Translations under genes and position numbers: made by a program
Assembly: GCF_003010915.2 (NCBI RefSeq)
Contig: NZ_CP028426.1
Span: 2,294,001 to 2,358,000 of the forward strand
Length of the DNA stretch: 64,000 bases
Direction of reading: 5' to 3'
Source of the DNA: Gulosibacter molinativorax
Lineage (GTDB): Bacteria; Actinomycetota; Actinomycetes; Actinomycetales; Microbacteriaceae
Notes under the pieces: generated by a model
Seen by the model: only the letters and a program-made list of their open reading frames with translations
What the model was told of the DNA's origin: nothing
Database searches by the model: none
Shown here: positions 9,126-18,268 of the stretch, one piece after another
Position numbering within the stretch: position 1 is the stretch's first letter
Layout: every line of letters begins with the position of its first letter

Positions 9126-10118
9126 TCATGCGTAGTGCACCCGCTTTTCGACGAATCGCATTTGGAAGGCCGTGATCGCGAACAGCACGACGAACAGGAC
9201 TACGGAGATCGCCGCCGAGTACCCGGCGTTCTGGTACGGGCCGAACCCTTGCAGGTACAGCTCAAACACGATCGTGTTCGTGCCGTTGCCGGAAGGCGTC
9301 ATGATCTTGAGCAGGTCAAACGCCTGCATCGAGGCCAGGATGTTCGTGACCGTGAGGAAGAAGACCGTCGGCGACAGCAGCGGCAGCGTTACCTTGAAGA
9401 AGCGAGTCAGGGGGCCGGCGCGATCGATCTTTGCCGCCTCCATGAGGTCACTCGGGATCGACTGGAGTCCGGCGATGAAGACGACGGCGCAGTAGCCGAG
9501 GTTCTTCCAGACGTAGACGATGATGACCATCACGAGCGCGAGGTCCTTGTCGAGGTACCACTCCGGGGAGGTCGAACCGATGGCACGCAGCACGTGGCCG
9601 AGCAGACCGAGCTGCGGGTCGAAGATGAAGTTCCACACCATCCCGACGCCCACGCCCGAGAGCACGTAGGGCGAGAAGATCGCGGTGCGGCTTGCGGTAA
9701 CGCCGGGGATCTTCTGGTTCAACGCGAGGGCGATGAGCAGTCCGAGCACCATGGATGCGATTACCGTCACCACGGTGAAGATGATCGTGACGCGCCACAT
9801 CTCGGTGCCCTCAGGCGAGGTGAAGAGCCGCACGTAGTTGTCGAGGCCGGCGAACGAGGCGTTCGCCGAACCCATCCGCCAGTTCAGCGTCGAGTAGTAC
9901 ATGTTGCTGATCAGCGGGAAGTAAATGAATACCAGGATGAGCAGCAGGTTCGGCCCGGCGAACGCGAAGAAGAGCGCGGTGTCCTTGCGCTTCTTGCGAC
10001 GGCGGTACGTTTCTGGATCGATGGCCGGATGTTTACGCGCACCGTCCGCGGGCGGGCTCGACCCATCCCGAGGTTGCGTACTACGGCGCTCGGAAGCGGC
10101 CGTAAGAAGAGAGGTCAC
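9126..10118 (-). CDS. ugpA: ABC importer permease (UgpA/MalF family)
   Basis: A 330-aa inner-membrane permease. An N-terminal cytoplasmic tail rich in Arg/Pro/Lys is followed by six hydrophobic segments (TALFFAFAGPNLLLILVFIYFPLISNMYYS first) and the EAA coupling loop DLMEAAKIDRAGPLTRFFKVTLPLLSPTVFFL that contacts the ATPase. The GTG start at 10118 is preceded by AGGA six bases upstream. It is the first gene of the cluster, divergent from glpD, and overlaps ugpE by four bases. Its normal partner UgpE is disrupted, so the heterodimeric channel is probably not formed from this locus. Confidence 0.85.
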   Translation of the reverse strand: MTSLLTAASERRSTQPRDGSSPPADGARKHPAIDPETYRRRKKRKDTALFFAFAGPNLLLILVFIYFPLISNMYYSTLNWRMGSANASFAGLDNYVRLFTSPEGTEMWRVTIIFTVVTVIASMVLGLLIALALNQKIPGVTASRTAIFSPYVLSGVGVGMVWNFIFDPQLGLLGHVLRAIGSTSPEWYLDKDLALVMVIIVYVWKNLGYCAVVFIAGLQSIPSDLMEAAKIDRAGPLTRFFKVTLPLLSPTVFFLTVTNILASMQAFDLLKIMTPSGNGTNTIVFELYLQGFGPYQNAGYSAAISVVLFVVLFAITAFQMRFVEKRVHYA

Positions 10119-10424
10119 GGGAGTCCTAATGGGAAACCGCTGGCGACGACTGGGAAGGATTCCGCCCGGGGGATCGTCGCCTACGTTGCCACCTGAGTGA
10201 TGGTGGCGGACCCTGCTAAACCCCGGATGTCGGTGAGATATCCCGCAAGTAACCGATCCGGGACGAAGAATGATTACTCAATGAACTTGTGGTGGCGGAC
10301 AGCGCTGCGGCGGTGAAAGACGTTCATTTCCTGTCGTGAATAGTGTTTAATCTTTCGCCGACTCTGCGGCCCTCCCGCAGCAATTCCGCAATCCAACGCC
10401 GCGTCTTGCTACCTTGCCACTACT
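10119..10424. other. Divergent intergenic region ugpA / glpD
   Basis: About 300 bp without a credible gene. It must hold the outward promoters for ugpA and glpD. A 10-bp direct repeat GGTGGCGGAC occurs at 10202-10211 and 10291-10300, and a small CCACC/GGTGG inverted repeat lies near 10190-10207. These could be regulator sites for a glycerol-3-phosphate responsive repressor, but nothing matches an operator I recognise. Confidence 0.4.
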
Positions 10425-12134
10425 ATGACGACGCCCCGCATGAACTGCGCAACCCGCGCCGCCGCCATCCTCCGGATGAAGCGCAGCGCCGACGACGGCC
10501 GCGCCCTCGACCTCCTCGTCATCGGCGGCGGCGTCACGGGCGCGGGCATCGCGTTGGATGCGGCGAGCCGCGGACTCGAGACTGCCATCGTCGAGGCACA
10601 AGACTGGGCTTCGGGCACCTCGAGCCGCTCGAGCAAGCTGGTCCACGGCGGCCTGCGCTACCTCGAGATGCTCGACTTCAAGCTCGTGCACGAGGCACTC
10701 ACCGAGCGCGACCTGCTGTTGACCACCCTCGCGCCGCACCTCGTCCGCCCGGTCGCCTTCCTGCATCCGCTCATCCGCCCGCTCATCGACCGCGTGTATT
10801 TCGGCACCGGCATCGCGCTCTATGACGTACTCGCGACCCTGCGGCCGCGACCGCGCGCGGTGCCCTGGCACCGCCACGTCAGCCCCCGCGAGCTCGGTAC
10901 GGTCTTCCGCGGCATCAAGCGCGACGCCGCGGTCGGGGCAATCCAGTACTGGGATGCGAAGGTCGACGACGCGCGATTTGTCACGACCCTCGCACGCACC
11001 GCGGTAGGCCACGGGGCCCATGCGGCCACGCGTGTGCGGGTGGTTGGGTTGCGCAAGGATGCGCAGGGTCGCGTCGACGGCGCAACGCTGGTCGATCTCG
11101 AAACCGGCGAACAGTTCGATGTCCGCGCGAAGACGGTGATCAGCGCGACCGGTGTCTGGACCGAGAAGACGCAGTCACTCGCGACCGATGGTGGGCTGCA
11201 GGTGCTCGCGTCGAAGGGCATCCACATCGTCGTGCCGAAGGACCGCATCGAGGGCGGCCGCGGGTTGATCCTGCGCACCGCGACGAGCGTGCTCTTCGTG
11301 ATCCCGTGGTCTCGCTACTGGATCATCGGCACGACCGACACGCCCTGGCGAGAGGACCTCGCGCATCCGGTGCCAAACTCACGCGACATCGACTACCTGC
11401 TCGGCGAGGTGAACCCTGCGTTGCGTGTGCCGCTGACCCGCGAGGACATCGTCGGCAGCTGGGCCGGGCTTCGGCCGCTGCTGCAGCCTCGCATCAAACC
11501 CGGCACGCGTTCGGCGAAGGTGTCGCGGGAGCACACGGTGGCGGCCCCGGCGCCGGGGTTCGTCTCGATCGCGGGCGGCAAGCTCACGACGTATCGGGTC
11601 ATGGCGAAGGATGCGGTTGACTTCGTGCTCGGATCCGTCGCTCGCCGACGCCCCTCGAGGACGCATTCGCTGCCGCTGGTCGGGGCGCGCCGCCTCGATG
11701 ATGCGGTAAAGGATGCGATGACACTGACGAGCCGGCTGGGTCTGGATTCCTCGTTTGCGGCGCACCTCGGGCGTCGATACGGGGCGGATGTGGCCGAGAT
11801 CGCTGCGCTGTGCGAGGCGGATCCGGCGCTCGCGCGGCCGCTGGAGCATGCGCCCGCGTACCTTCGCGCCGAGATCGTGTTTGCGATCCGCGCCGAGGGC
11901 GCGCTGCATCTTGATGACCTCATCGATCGCCGCACGCGCATCAGCTTCGAATACCCGGACCTGGGGGCCGCTGCGGTGGATGAAATCGCCGACCTCGCCA
12001 CGTCCGAGCTGGGTTGGTCGGCCGAAGAACGCGACACGGAGGTGAGTGCCTACCTCGCGTCGACCGAGGCCTACACGCTCGCCACTTCGCAGCCCGACGA
12101 CGCTGCCGCCGCCGTGGCGCGGACTTCCTGCTAG
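10425..12134 (+). CDS. glpD: FAD-dependent glycerol-3-phosphate dehydrogenase
   Basis: A 569-aa enzyme oxidising sn-glycerol-3-phosphate to dihydroxyacetone phosphate at the membrane and passing electrons to quinone. The dinucleotide motif LLVIGGGVTGAGIALDAASRG lies at about residues 28-48. It is followed by the family signature ASGTSSRSSKLVHGGLRYLE, the substrate-site region SIAGGKLTTYRVMAKDAVDFV, and a C-terminal helical cap domain (AEIVFAIRAEGALHLDDLIDRRTRI). It is divergent from the ugp importer cluster, which supplies the functional link. Its stop lies six bases from the end of the convergent GIY-YIG gene. Length is normal for the family. Confidence 0.93.
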   Translation: MTTPRMNCATRAAAILRMKRSADDGRALDLLVIGGGVTGAGIALDAASRGLETAIVEAQDWASGTSSRSSKLVHGGLRYLEMLDFKLVHEALTERDLLLTTLAPHLVRPVAFLHPLIRPLIDRVYFGTGIALYDVLATLRPRPRAVPWHRHVSPRELGTVFRGIKRDAAVGAIQYWDAKVDDARFVTTLARTAVGHGAHAATRVRVVGLRKDAQGRVDGATLVDLETGEQFDVRAKTVISATGVWTEKTQSLATDGGLQVLASKGIHIVVPKDRIEGGRGLILRTATSVLFVIPWSRYWIIGTTDTPWREDLAHPVPNSRDIDYLLGEVNPALRVPLTREDIVGSWAGLRPLLQPRIKPGTRSAKVSREHTVAAPAPGFVSIAGGKLTTYRVMAKDAVDFVLGSVARRRPSRTHSLPLVGARRLDDAVKDAMTLTSRLGLDSSFAAHLGRRYGADVAEIAALCEADPALARPLEHAPAYLRAEIVFAIRAEGALHLDDLIDRRTRISFEYPDLGAAAVDEIADLATSELGWSAEERDTEVSAYLASTEAYTLATSQPDDAAAAVARTSC

Positions 12135-12139
12135 CTCAG

Positions 12140-13081
12140 TTAGTCGGTGTCCGGCTCATTTTCGACGCCGAGAGTTTGCCACTGACCGAAGTTAATGCCG
12201 CCGTTAGGAATCCGCCATTCCGTTCGCCCGTTTGCAGTCCGTCCATGGACGACCGCTGCAGCTGCGGATGGCGAAGCGAATACGTAGTCCTGGGTAAACC
12301 TGGCGGTTTGCCCGTCATCGGAATCGACGACTACTCCGGTCTGCTTCAGTTTCGGAACGAGCTGTTCGTAAGTATGCGCCGCTGTACTGATCCATTGTTT
12401 CCGGACCATGGACCCCTCCAGGACCGTAAATTCACCATCAATCTCACGCGCTTGAGCGTGAATACCGTGCTTCTTTGAAACGATCTCAAAAATGGGAGAT
12501 TCCGTTCCGGATTCTGCGGCGACTTCAGTTACCGGCGAAATCGACTTCTTAGCAGGCTTAGTTGTGCGGAAGATGTTCACTCCTAGAACAGGCAACACAA
12601 TCTGTGCCTGTGAAATGAAGTACTCCATGTCGGAAATATCGGATTCCGGCAGGGGCTGCTGTCCAGGCGCGGTACCGTTTACGAGCCGCGCACGCTTTGC
12701 CTCAGTCGCGAGTGCGATGAATCGGGACTCAAGGTATCGAGCGTGCGCCTTGGTGAGGTTCGAATCCTTGCTCGTTAGGAGAATCGCGCGCTCCCAGAAG
12801 TCCTTTCCGCCTTGTTCCTCGGGTCTGGAGTGTTGATATAGGCGTCGGCTGACGTCATCACCTTCCCCGATATACGCGACCATGCCTCCTACGCTGTCTG
12901 GGTCTTCCCCGAGGAGCAAGTAGATACCGGTCCGGCTCGCTTCGGGACGTTTTGTTAGCTTTGCCAGATCGGACCGGGGTGCAGCGACAACATGGCCGGT
13001 CCAGTTCATGATCTCCGCAGTGATGAGCCCGCCAGGCGTTCCTTCGGAAAGAAATAACCGTACCGATTTACCAACGCTCAC
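12140..13081 (-). CDS. GIY-YIG nuclease domain protein with DUF4357-like C terminus
   Basis: A 313-aa protein. An N-terminal stretch is followed by a GIY-YIG fold (GIY at 52-54, YIG at 70-72, Arg at about 79, then KAHARYLESRFIALA with the metal-binding Glu). A linker leads to a C-terminal DUF4357-type module ending ANGRTEWRIPNGGINFGQWQ. Such proteins are usually encoded singly and are suspected DNA-processing or modification-linked nucleases; the role is not established. Codon use is less GC-biased than glpD, suggesting later acquisition. Convergent with glpD. Confidence 0.8.
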   Translation of the reverse strand: MSVGKSVRLFLSEGTPGGLITAEIMNWTGHVVAAPRSDLAKLTKRPEASRTGIYLLLGEDPDSVGGMVAYIGEGDDVSRRLYQHSRPEEQGGKDFWERAILLTSKDSNLTKAHARYLESRFIALATEAKRARLVNGTAPGQQPLPESDISDMEYFISQAQIVLPVLGVNIFRTTKPAKKSISPVTEVAAESGTESPIFEIVSKKHGIHAQAREIDGEFTVLEGSMVRKQWISTAAHTYEQLVPKLKQTGVVVDSDDGQTARFTQDYVFASPSAAAAVVHGRTANGRTEWRIPNGGINFGQWQTLGVENEPDTD

Positions 13082-13177
13082 GCTGACGCCGCCTTCTCGA
13101 ATCTCTGAGAATTGTCACCTATTTCGTTTCACCATAGTCCGCACCACCGACATGAAATCGGGATCCGGGAAACTGCG

Positions 13178-13212
13178 CTGGGCCGGTCGAACGCGAGGTT
13201 CGACCGGCCCAG
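13178..13212 (-). terminator. Hairpin terminator downstream of the Q/G-rich membrane protein gene
   Basis: A perfect 15-bp stem, arms 13178-13192 (CTGGGCCGGTCGAAC) and 13198-13212, with a 5-nt loop, lies 17 bp past the stop of the minus-strand 13230-16298 gene. The following T-run is weak, so termination rests on stem strength. Confidence 0.75.
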
Positions 13213-13229
13213 TCTCGATTCGTGGCTGC

Positions 13230-16200
13230 CTAGAAGCGGTAACCGCGGTTCTTCAGGTACGCGTGTACCGTCGGGTCCTCGGTCTTCGCGAGCCAGTCGA
13301 GCAGCTCGTTGGATGCAGACGGCGCCGAGGCCAGGTACGGCCACAGCTCCTTGTGCTCCTTCATCCAATCGAGCTCGCTGGATGCGGTGTCCGGGTCGAG
13401 TGCCTTACGAGCCGCAGCCGCGAGATCCACTTGCTCACCCGAGTTGGCCGAGGCGTTTACGGGCTCGTGCGCGCCGGTCTCGGTGGATGCGCTGGCCTCG
13501 TTCTGTGCGCCCGTCATGCCGGATGCGTTGGCCTCGCTGGATGCGTTGGCTTGGCTGGGTGCGCCGCCATCGTTGGTTCCGACCGCCGAGTTGGACGCAG
13601 TCGCCGAACTGGACGCATCCGCGGTGCTGGAGACATCAGGCTGCTCGGGAGCACCCGCGTCGGCCGATCCCCAATTGCCTGAGGGATTGTAGGTAGCCGG
13701 CTCTTCGGACGTCGCCGCGTGATGGGCTTGCTGACGCTTTTCAGACTCACTACCGAAGGGACTCCGCGGCCCATCCTGGCGGGCGGCCTCGGTGTTGGAT
13801 GCCTGCGTCGGTGACTGGGACGATGCCGGTGCGAACGGGGCCTGCCCGAAAGCAGGCTGGTCGCCGTGGGCAGCGGTCGACGAGGCAGCGTGCGCTCCCC
13901 CGCCGGCCTGCTGCGAACCCGCATCCTGCTGCGAACCCTGCCCGAAGCCGGGCACAGCGCCGGTCGGCTGGTTGTAACCCGGCTGGGGATGCGCCGACTG
14001 CGGCTGCGCGTACTGCTGGCCAGCCTGCTGGCCGGCCTGCTGCCCGGCCTGCTGCCCGGCCTGCTGCCCAGCCTGCTGGCCTTGGGCGCCGGTCGGACCT
14101 TGCTCTTGCCCGTAACCGCCCTGGGGAGGCTGGTTCGGAACGCCGTAGCCCGACTGGCCCGCCGCATCCTGACCGTACTGGCCTTGCTGCCCTGACTGCT
14201 GGCCGCCGTAATTCGGCTGCCCCGGTTGTTGGCCAGGCTGGCTCGGCTGACCCTGCTGGCTCGGCTGGCCCTGATGACTCTGCTGGCCAGGCTGGCTCGG
14301 CTGGGCCTGGTACCCCGGCTGGCTCGGCTGGGTCGGATATCCCTGCGGGCCCGGCTGACCGTAGGCCTGACCCTGACCCTGACCCTGCTGGCTGTAACCC
14401 TGGCCTGCTTGACCGTAGCCCGGCTGGCCCTGACCGTATCCCTGCTGCGGGTGCGCGCCCGGCTGCCCCGCGGGCTGCTGCCCATATCCCTGCTGCCCAT
14501 ATCCCGGCTGCCCGTAGCTCTGCTGCCCGTAGCCCTGCTGCCCGTACCCCTGTTGCTTGGTGTTAGTCCCGAACTTGAGTGCGGTCCCAGCGCTGACGAA
14601 GTGCTGACGCACTTCCTTCGGCAGGATGAGCCCGAGGGTCAGGATGACCGGCAGGAGGAACATGGTCGTTGTCGGGTAGATCGCGGCCACGACTGAGGAG
14701 TAGTCGATGTCGTCGAGGCGCTGGTCGACGAGCGCGAGGATCATCAGCACGAAGCCGAGCAGCGCAGAGCCACCCACCATCGCGACCAGCTGAGCCTGCG
14801 ACGCCTTGATCTGCGGGCCGCGCACCGAGAGGTACGCCAGCACCGAGGCCGCCGCGATGACGAGTGCGAGCACCATCATGAAGATAGTGAGGACGCTCCG
14901 GCTCCCCTCGAGTTCGAGGATGCCGAAGAAACCAAGATCCTTCGGGATCAGCGCGTAGATCGCAACGAGGATGTACCCAACGGCACTTGCCGCCACCACA
15001 AGCAGACCCAGGCCGAGGGCACTGAACCAACGCTGCGTCGGATGAATGGGCTTGCGGTCCGCGAGCGCATGCGGTGTGATCGCGAGGCCGGCGAGCGGTG
15101 CGGTGAACACGAGGAGGTACGGAACGAAGAGGAAAGTCGCGGTCGATTCGATTCCTCGGATCGAGAAACCGAGGCCGAACGTGCCGTCAATCAGGATCGC
15201 GGCCGCGGCAGCCATGCCGACGGCCAGCATGAGGAGGCGTCCCGGTTCCGAACGAAGAGCGAAGAGCGCGATCGGGAAGATGACGAACGACAGCGCCACG
15301 ACGAGGAGACCAAATACCCCGAGCGTGGGGGTGAAGAGTTCGACTTCCCCCATCAGGATGAAGGATGCGATGATCCAGGTGAGGAGCCCGATGGCAACGA
15401 TGCCGCCAAAGAGATAGAGCAAGATCTTGCCGGAGAGCCCCATGATGCGGCCGAGCGGGGACTGCGTTCCACCGAGGACGCGCAGTTCGTAGTCACGCGC
15501 CTGAATCGCCAATGTCGAGCCGAGCAGCGCAATACCCACGCCGTATCCAACGCCGAAGAAGGCGATGTCGTTGAAGGCGCCATCCGCGGCCTTGAAGCCG
15601 GTGATGATGTCGATCACGACGTAGACGATCACCGTGACGATGAGCGGGATCTGAGCCCCTGCGCGAACGTAGTACGTGAGTTGCGGCGACATTGGCAGTA
15701 GGCCAAAGCGCGCCACGAGCTGGAGGATCGCGCCGAGCGCGGCGACTAGCACCGTAATCATCGGGCCGACGTTCGCCGCGGTGAGCGACACGTTCCCGAG
15801 GTCCGAGGTGTCGAGGCCCCAGACCATCACGAGCGAAATGATCAGCAGTACGGGCGCACCAATGTCGCGCACCCAGTCGAGTGTCGAGCCCTTCACGGCC
15901 TGCGGGGCCGGGCGGCGCGGAGCTTGCTGCTGGCCGAAGCCCGGCTGGCCCTGCTGGCCGAACTGCTGGCCGGCGCCTGGCTGGCCCGGGCCTAGCTGAC
16001 CGTAGCCCTGCTGACCAGGCTGGCCAGTGTGCCCTGGCTGACCAGGCTGCTGCCCCGCCGCCGGCTGAGCAAACTGCTGACCATACGGCGACTGATTCGG
16101 GTGGCCGTATGCATCCTGCGACGCACCGGGTTGGCCCTGCGGCTGAGCCGGAGAGGGCTGACCCCACTGCTGCTGGCCCTGTGGCTGCTGATTCTGCTGG

Positions 16201-16298
16201 CTCTGGTTCTGGGGGCCGCTCTGACCAAACTGGCCGTGCTGGCCGTTCGGACCGGCTCGCCCGCCACCTTCTGGCGGGGTCCAATTGCTGTCGGTCAC
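13230..16298 (-). CDS. Large Q/G-rich polytopic membrane protein with C-terminal variant-LRR domain
   Basis: A 1022-aa protein of unknown function. Residues 1 to about 140 are almost only Gln, Gly, Pro, Ser and Asn ([20 protein letters not shown] style). Residues about 145-575 hold roughly a dozen hydrophobic segments. Residues about 580-945 are again low complexity, with tandem QQGYGQ and QQAGQQAG units and then a Ser/Ala/Asn/Glu-rich part. The last 75 residues ([22 protein letters not shown].. to YLKNRGYRF) resemble the variant leucine-rich-repeat module seen at the ends of many actinobacterial proteins. Start GTG 16298 has AAGGAG seven bases upstream. Single-gene unit. The disordered tails suggest a scaffold or surface-stress role, but that is speculation. 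Confidence 0.75.
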   Translation of the reverse strand: MTDSNWTPPEGGGRAGPNGQHGQFGQSGPQNQSQQNQQPQGQQQWGQPSPAQPQGQPGASQDAYGHPNQSPYGQQFAQPAAGQQPGQPGHTGQPGQQGYGQLGPGQPGAGQQFGQQGQPGFGQQQAPRRPAPQAVKGSTLDWVRDIGAPVLLIISLVMVWGLDTSDLGNVSLTAANVGPMITVLVAALGAILQLVARFGLLPMSPQLTYYVRAGAQIPLIVTVIVYVVIDIITGFKAADGAFNDIAFFGVGYGVGIALLGSTLAIQARDYELRVLGGTQSPLGRIMGLSGKILLYLFGGIVAIGLLTWIIASFILMGEVELFTPTLGVFGLLVVALSFVIFPIALFALRSEPGRLLMLAVGMAAAAAILIDGTFGLGFSIRGIESTATFLFVPYLLVFTAPLAGLAITPHALADRKPIHPTQRWFSALGLGLLVVAASAVGYILVAIYALIPKDLGFFGILELEGSRSVLTIFMMVLALVIAAASVLAYLSVRGPQIKASQAQLVAMVGGSALLGFVLMILALVDQRLDDIDYSSVVAAIYPTTTMFLLPVILTLGLILPKEVRQHFVSAGTALKFGTNTKQQGYGQQGYGQQSYGQPGYGQQGYGQQPAGQPGAHPQQGYGQGQPGYGQAGQGYSQQGQGQGQAYGQPGPQGYPTQPSQPGYQAQPSQPGQQSHQGQPSQQGQPSQPGQQPGQPNYGGQQSGQQGQYGQDAAGQSGYGVPNQPPQGGYGQEQGPTGAQGQQAGQQAGQQAGQQAGQQAGQQYAQPQSAHPQPGYNQPTGAVPGFGQGSQQDAGSQQAGGGAHAASSTAAHGDQPAFGQAPFAPASSQSPTQASNTEAARQDGPRSPFGSESEKRQQAHHAATSEEPATYNPSGNWGSADAGAPEQPDVSSTADASSSATASNSAVGTNDGGAPSQANASSEANASGMTGAQNEASASTETGAHEPVNASANSGEQVDLAAAARKALDPDTASSELDWMKEHKELWPYLASAPSASNELLDWLAKTEDPTVHAYLKNRGYRF

Positions 16299-16611
16299 TT
16301 ACAGACTCCTTCACACGCAGAGCCGGGCTCCGCGGATTGTCTTACGTCCTGAAGGCATCGACGAGTGGCCGGAGCTTCTCGGCTGGCGAGTTTGGCCACG
16401 GTGATCGCCCCAATTCCCGAGCCTACCGGCCTGATTCTTCGCTCCGGCGCTCTTCATCCAAAGTTCGCCTGCTCGGCTGCGAAATATACGCCGCGGGTCG
16501 CAGCCCAGGTGACTCCGTTATCCACAGACAAGCAAACCTTAGGAAGGTTAGCTTGGTTTATGTGATCCTTGTAAAGCACTCTAAAGTCAGCAGAGTTCAC
16601 AAGGAGTCCCG
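16299..16611. other. Divergent intergenic region upstream of the AAA ATPase
   Basis: 313 bp with no credible gene. The left part carries the AAGGAG site and promoter of the minus-strand membrane protein. The right part (about 16490-16600) is clearly AT-richer than the surroundings, like the ATPase gene it precedes, and ends with AAGGAG at 16601-16606. No convincing operator was recognised. Confidence 0.5.
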
Positions 16612-17829
16612 TTGGATCCGCTCGACAACCCGTACACGCCGAACGCCGGTGCAACTCCTGAAGTAATGATTGGGCGCGACGACCAAGTTGCGACCTTTCG
16701 GATGTTGCTACAGCGCGTTGCTCGAGGCCGCCCCGAACAATCAATGATTGTCACAGGACTCCGTGGCGTTGGAAAGACAGTTCTCCTCAACAGGTTCGAG
16801 AAGATCGCCAACGAACTTGATTGGGAAGTAATCGCGTTCGAAGCAAGTAAGCATGACGATTCACACTTTCGTCAAACGATGTTCACGCAGTTGAGAGGGG
16901 CATTGCTACGCCTATCGCCTCGAAAACGCTGGGACGAGTGGGCCCAACGTGCTGGTGAAGCCCTCAGCGCCTTCGCACTCAGCGTTGATCAAACGGGAAC
17001 CTTCTCTTTGTCCTGGGATGTGCCTCCTGCGGAGGGTATTGCGGACCACGGTGATATTGCACTTGATCTGATCGACGTATTAGTTGCGATAGGCAAAGCA
17101 GCACAGAATAGGGAAAAGGGGCTCGCCATACTTATCGACGAGATCCAGTTCCTATCAACTCCGCAGCTCGAAGCGCTAATTCAATCGATCAATCGAACAG
17201 TCCAGTTGAACCTGCCGGTTGCCTTCGTTGGCGCCGGACTCCCCCAAATTGCTAAGCTTGCGGGCGATGCCAAATCGTATGCTGAACGGCTGTTCAAGTT
17301 TCCGCACATAGGGGAACTTTCCGAACTTGACGCCGGGTTAGCGTTCACAGAACCTGCGCAAACCGAAGGAGTCATGTTCGATGAAGCGGCCGTGAAACTT
17401 GCAGTACAGATCGCGCGAGGCTATCCCTACTTCATCCAGGAACTCGGCTATCAAGTGTGGGCCGTGGCGGAGGGCAACAGAGTCACGGTCGAGGACGTCG
17501 TGGCCGCGCAAGAGGCGTATGAGATGAAACTCGATAGCTCGTTTTTCCGTGTCAGGCTTGATCGCGCGACTCCTCTACAAGCGGCATATATGCGGGCGAT
17601 GGCCCAACTCGGACCCCACCCACAAAAAGCAGCGGATGTGGCAAAACTCCTTCATCGCGAATCCACACAAATTGCACCGACGCGCGCGGAACTTATCGAA
17701 ATGGGGCTTCTCTATACTCCTGACCACGGATACGCGGCTTTTACAGTCCCGGACTTTGATAAATTCATGCTCCGCGCGATCCCAAGACTCGAGGTTCCTC
17801 CAATCCAGAGACGTCGGAAACGCGGCTAG
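16612..17829 (+). CDS. AAA+ / STAND-like ATPase
   Basis: A 405-aa ATPase. Walker A is GLRGVGKT at about residue 46 (VTGLRGVGKTVLLNRF) and Walker B LAILIDEIQFLS at about 168. An arginine-containing sensor region follows (VAFVGAGLPQIAKLAGDAKSYAERLFKFPHIGEL), then a C-terminal winged-helix-like part (MAQLGPHPQKAADVAKLLHRESTQIAPTRAELIEMGLLY) and a basic tail RRRKRG. It resembles the ORC/Cdc6-like or archaeal-type ATPases found alone in many bacteria. TTG start 16612 follows AAGGAG by five bases. Base composition and codon use are AT-richer than the neighbours, so recent transfer is likely. Function unknown; a defence or mobile-element role is possible but unproven. Confidence 0.75.
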   Translation: MDPLDNPYTPNAGATPEVMIGRDDQVATFRMLLQRVARGRPEQSMIVTGLRGVGKTVLLNRFEKIANELDWEVIAFEASKHDDSHFRQTMFTQLRGALLRLSPRKRWDEWAQRAGEALSAFALSVDQTGTFSLSWDVPPAEGIADHGDIALDLIDVLVAIGKAAQNREKGLAILIDEIQFLSTPQLEALIQSINRTVQLNLPVAFVGAGLPQIAKLAGDAKSYAERLFKFPHIGELSELDAGLAFTEPAQTEGVMFDEAAVKLAVQIARGYPYFIQELGYQVWAVAEGNRVTVEDVVAAQEAYEMKLDSSFFRVRLDRATPLQAAYMRAMAQLGPHPQKAADVAKLLHRESTQIAPTRAELIEMGLLYTPDHGYAAFTVPDFDKFMLRAIPRLEVPPIQRRRKRG

Positions 17830-17905
17830 CGATCAGCGTCGCCGCGGCTCTTAGACTGTCAATTCGATCCATCGCGAGTCGGAGCACCGGCCTAGCATTG
17901 AAATC

Positions 17906-18202
17906 ATGAACGAAATCACTCCCAAAGACCTCTACGAGCTCGGCACCGACGTCACGCTGATCGACGTCCGCGAGCCCAATGAGGTCGCCGAAGTCCGCGT
18001 GTCGTACGCCAAGAGCATCCCGCTGAGCGAGCTCTCCGAGCGCGTCGACGAGATCCCCGAGGGCGCCTACATCATGTGCCACGCGGGTGGCCGCTCGGCG
18101 CGCACCGTCGAGCACCTCGAACGGCTCGGCAAATCCACGATCAACGTGACCGGCGGCATCTCCGAATGGGAGCAGGACGGTCTACCCGTCGAGCGCGGCT
18201 AA
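17906..18202 (+). CDS. Single-domain rhodanese-like protein
   Basis: A 98-aa cytoplasmic rhodanese fold. It has the entry motif LIDVREPNEVAEV and active-site loop CHAGGRS with the catalytic Cys58, and ends VTGGISEWEQDGLPVERG. Such proteins carry sulfane sulfur or accept persulfide; the partner is unknown. A TAGCAT hexamer at 17893-17898, seven bases before the ATG, with no ribosome binding site, suggests a leaderless message. Its codon use returns to the GC-rich norm, unlike the ATPase gene before it, so the two are probably unrelated. Confidence 0.9.
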   Translation: MNEITPKDLYELGTDVTLIDVREPNEVAEVRVSYAKSIPLSELSERVDEIPEGAYIMCHAGGRSARTVEHLERLGKSTINVTGGISEWEQDGLPVERG

Positions 18203-18268
18203 CGCTGTCCCCTGGTGGCTGGCTTCGACGATCGGCCACCCGCCCCGGGCACCTACGCCGCGCATCCA

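Larger units (their letters stand above)
6917..9129 (-). pseudogene. ugpE: ugpE permease gene split by an ISAs1-family element
   Basis: The 5' part (9129-8945, MTSTQLSKPAALAAGRKPNG.. to IVTPLL) and the 3' part (7670-6917, from WMAIASFKPPTEI to the end) are the two pieces of one MalG/UgpE-type permease. Removing the element at 7671-8944 and one copy of the 9-bp target repeat restores a 310-codon frame reading VIIVTPLLWMAIASFKPPTEI, the expected first periplasmic stretch. The EAA-loop (EAAALDGAGHWKRLWQIVVP) and later membrane segments are intact. As the sequence stands, the product would stop inside the IS. Its start overlaps the ugpA stop by four bases. Precise excision would restore function. 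Confidence 0.92.

Noticed and set aside
16539..16562. DtxR/IdeR iron box in AGGTTAGCTTGGTTTA
   Set aside because: Only about half of the 19 consensus positions match and the right half does not mirror the left.
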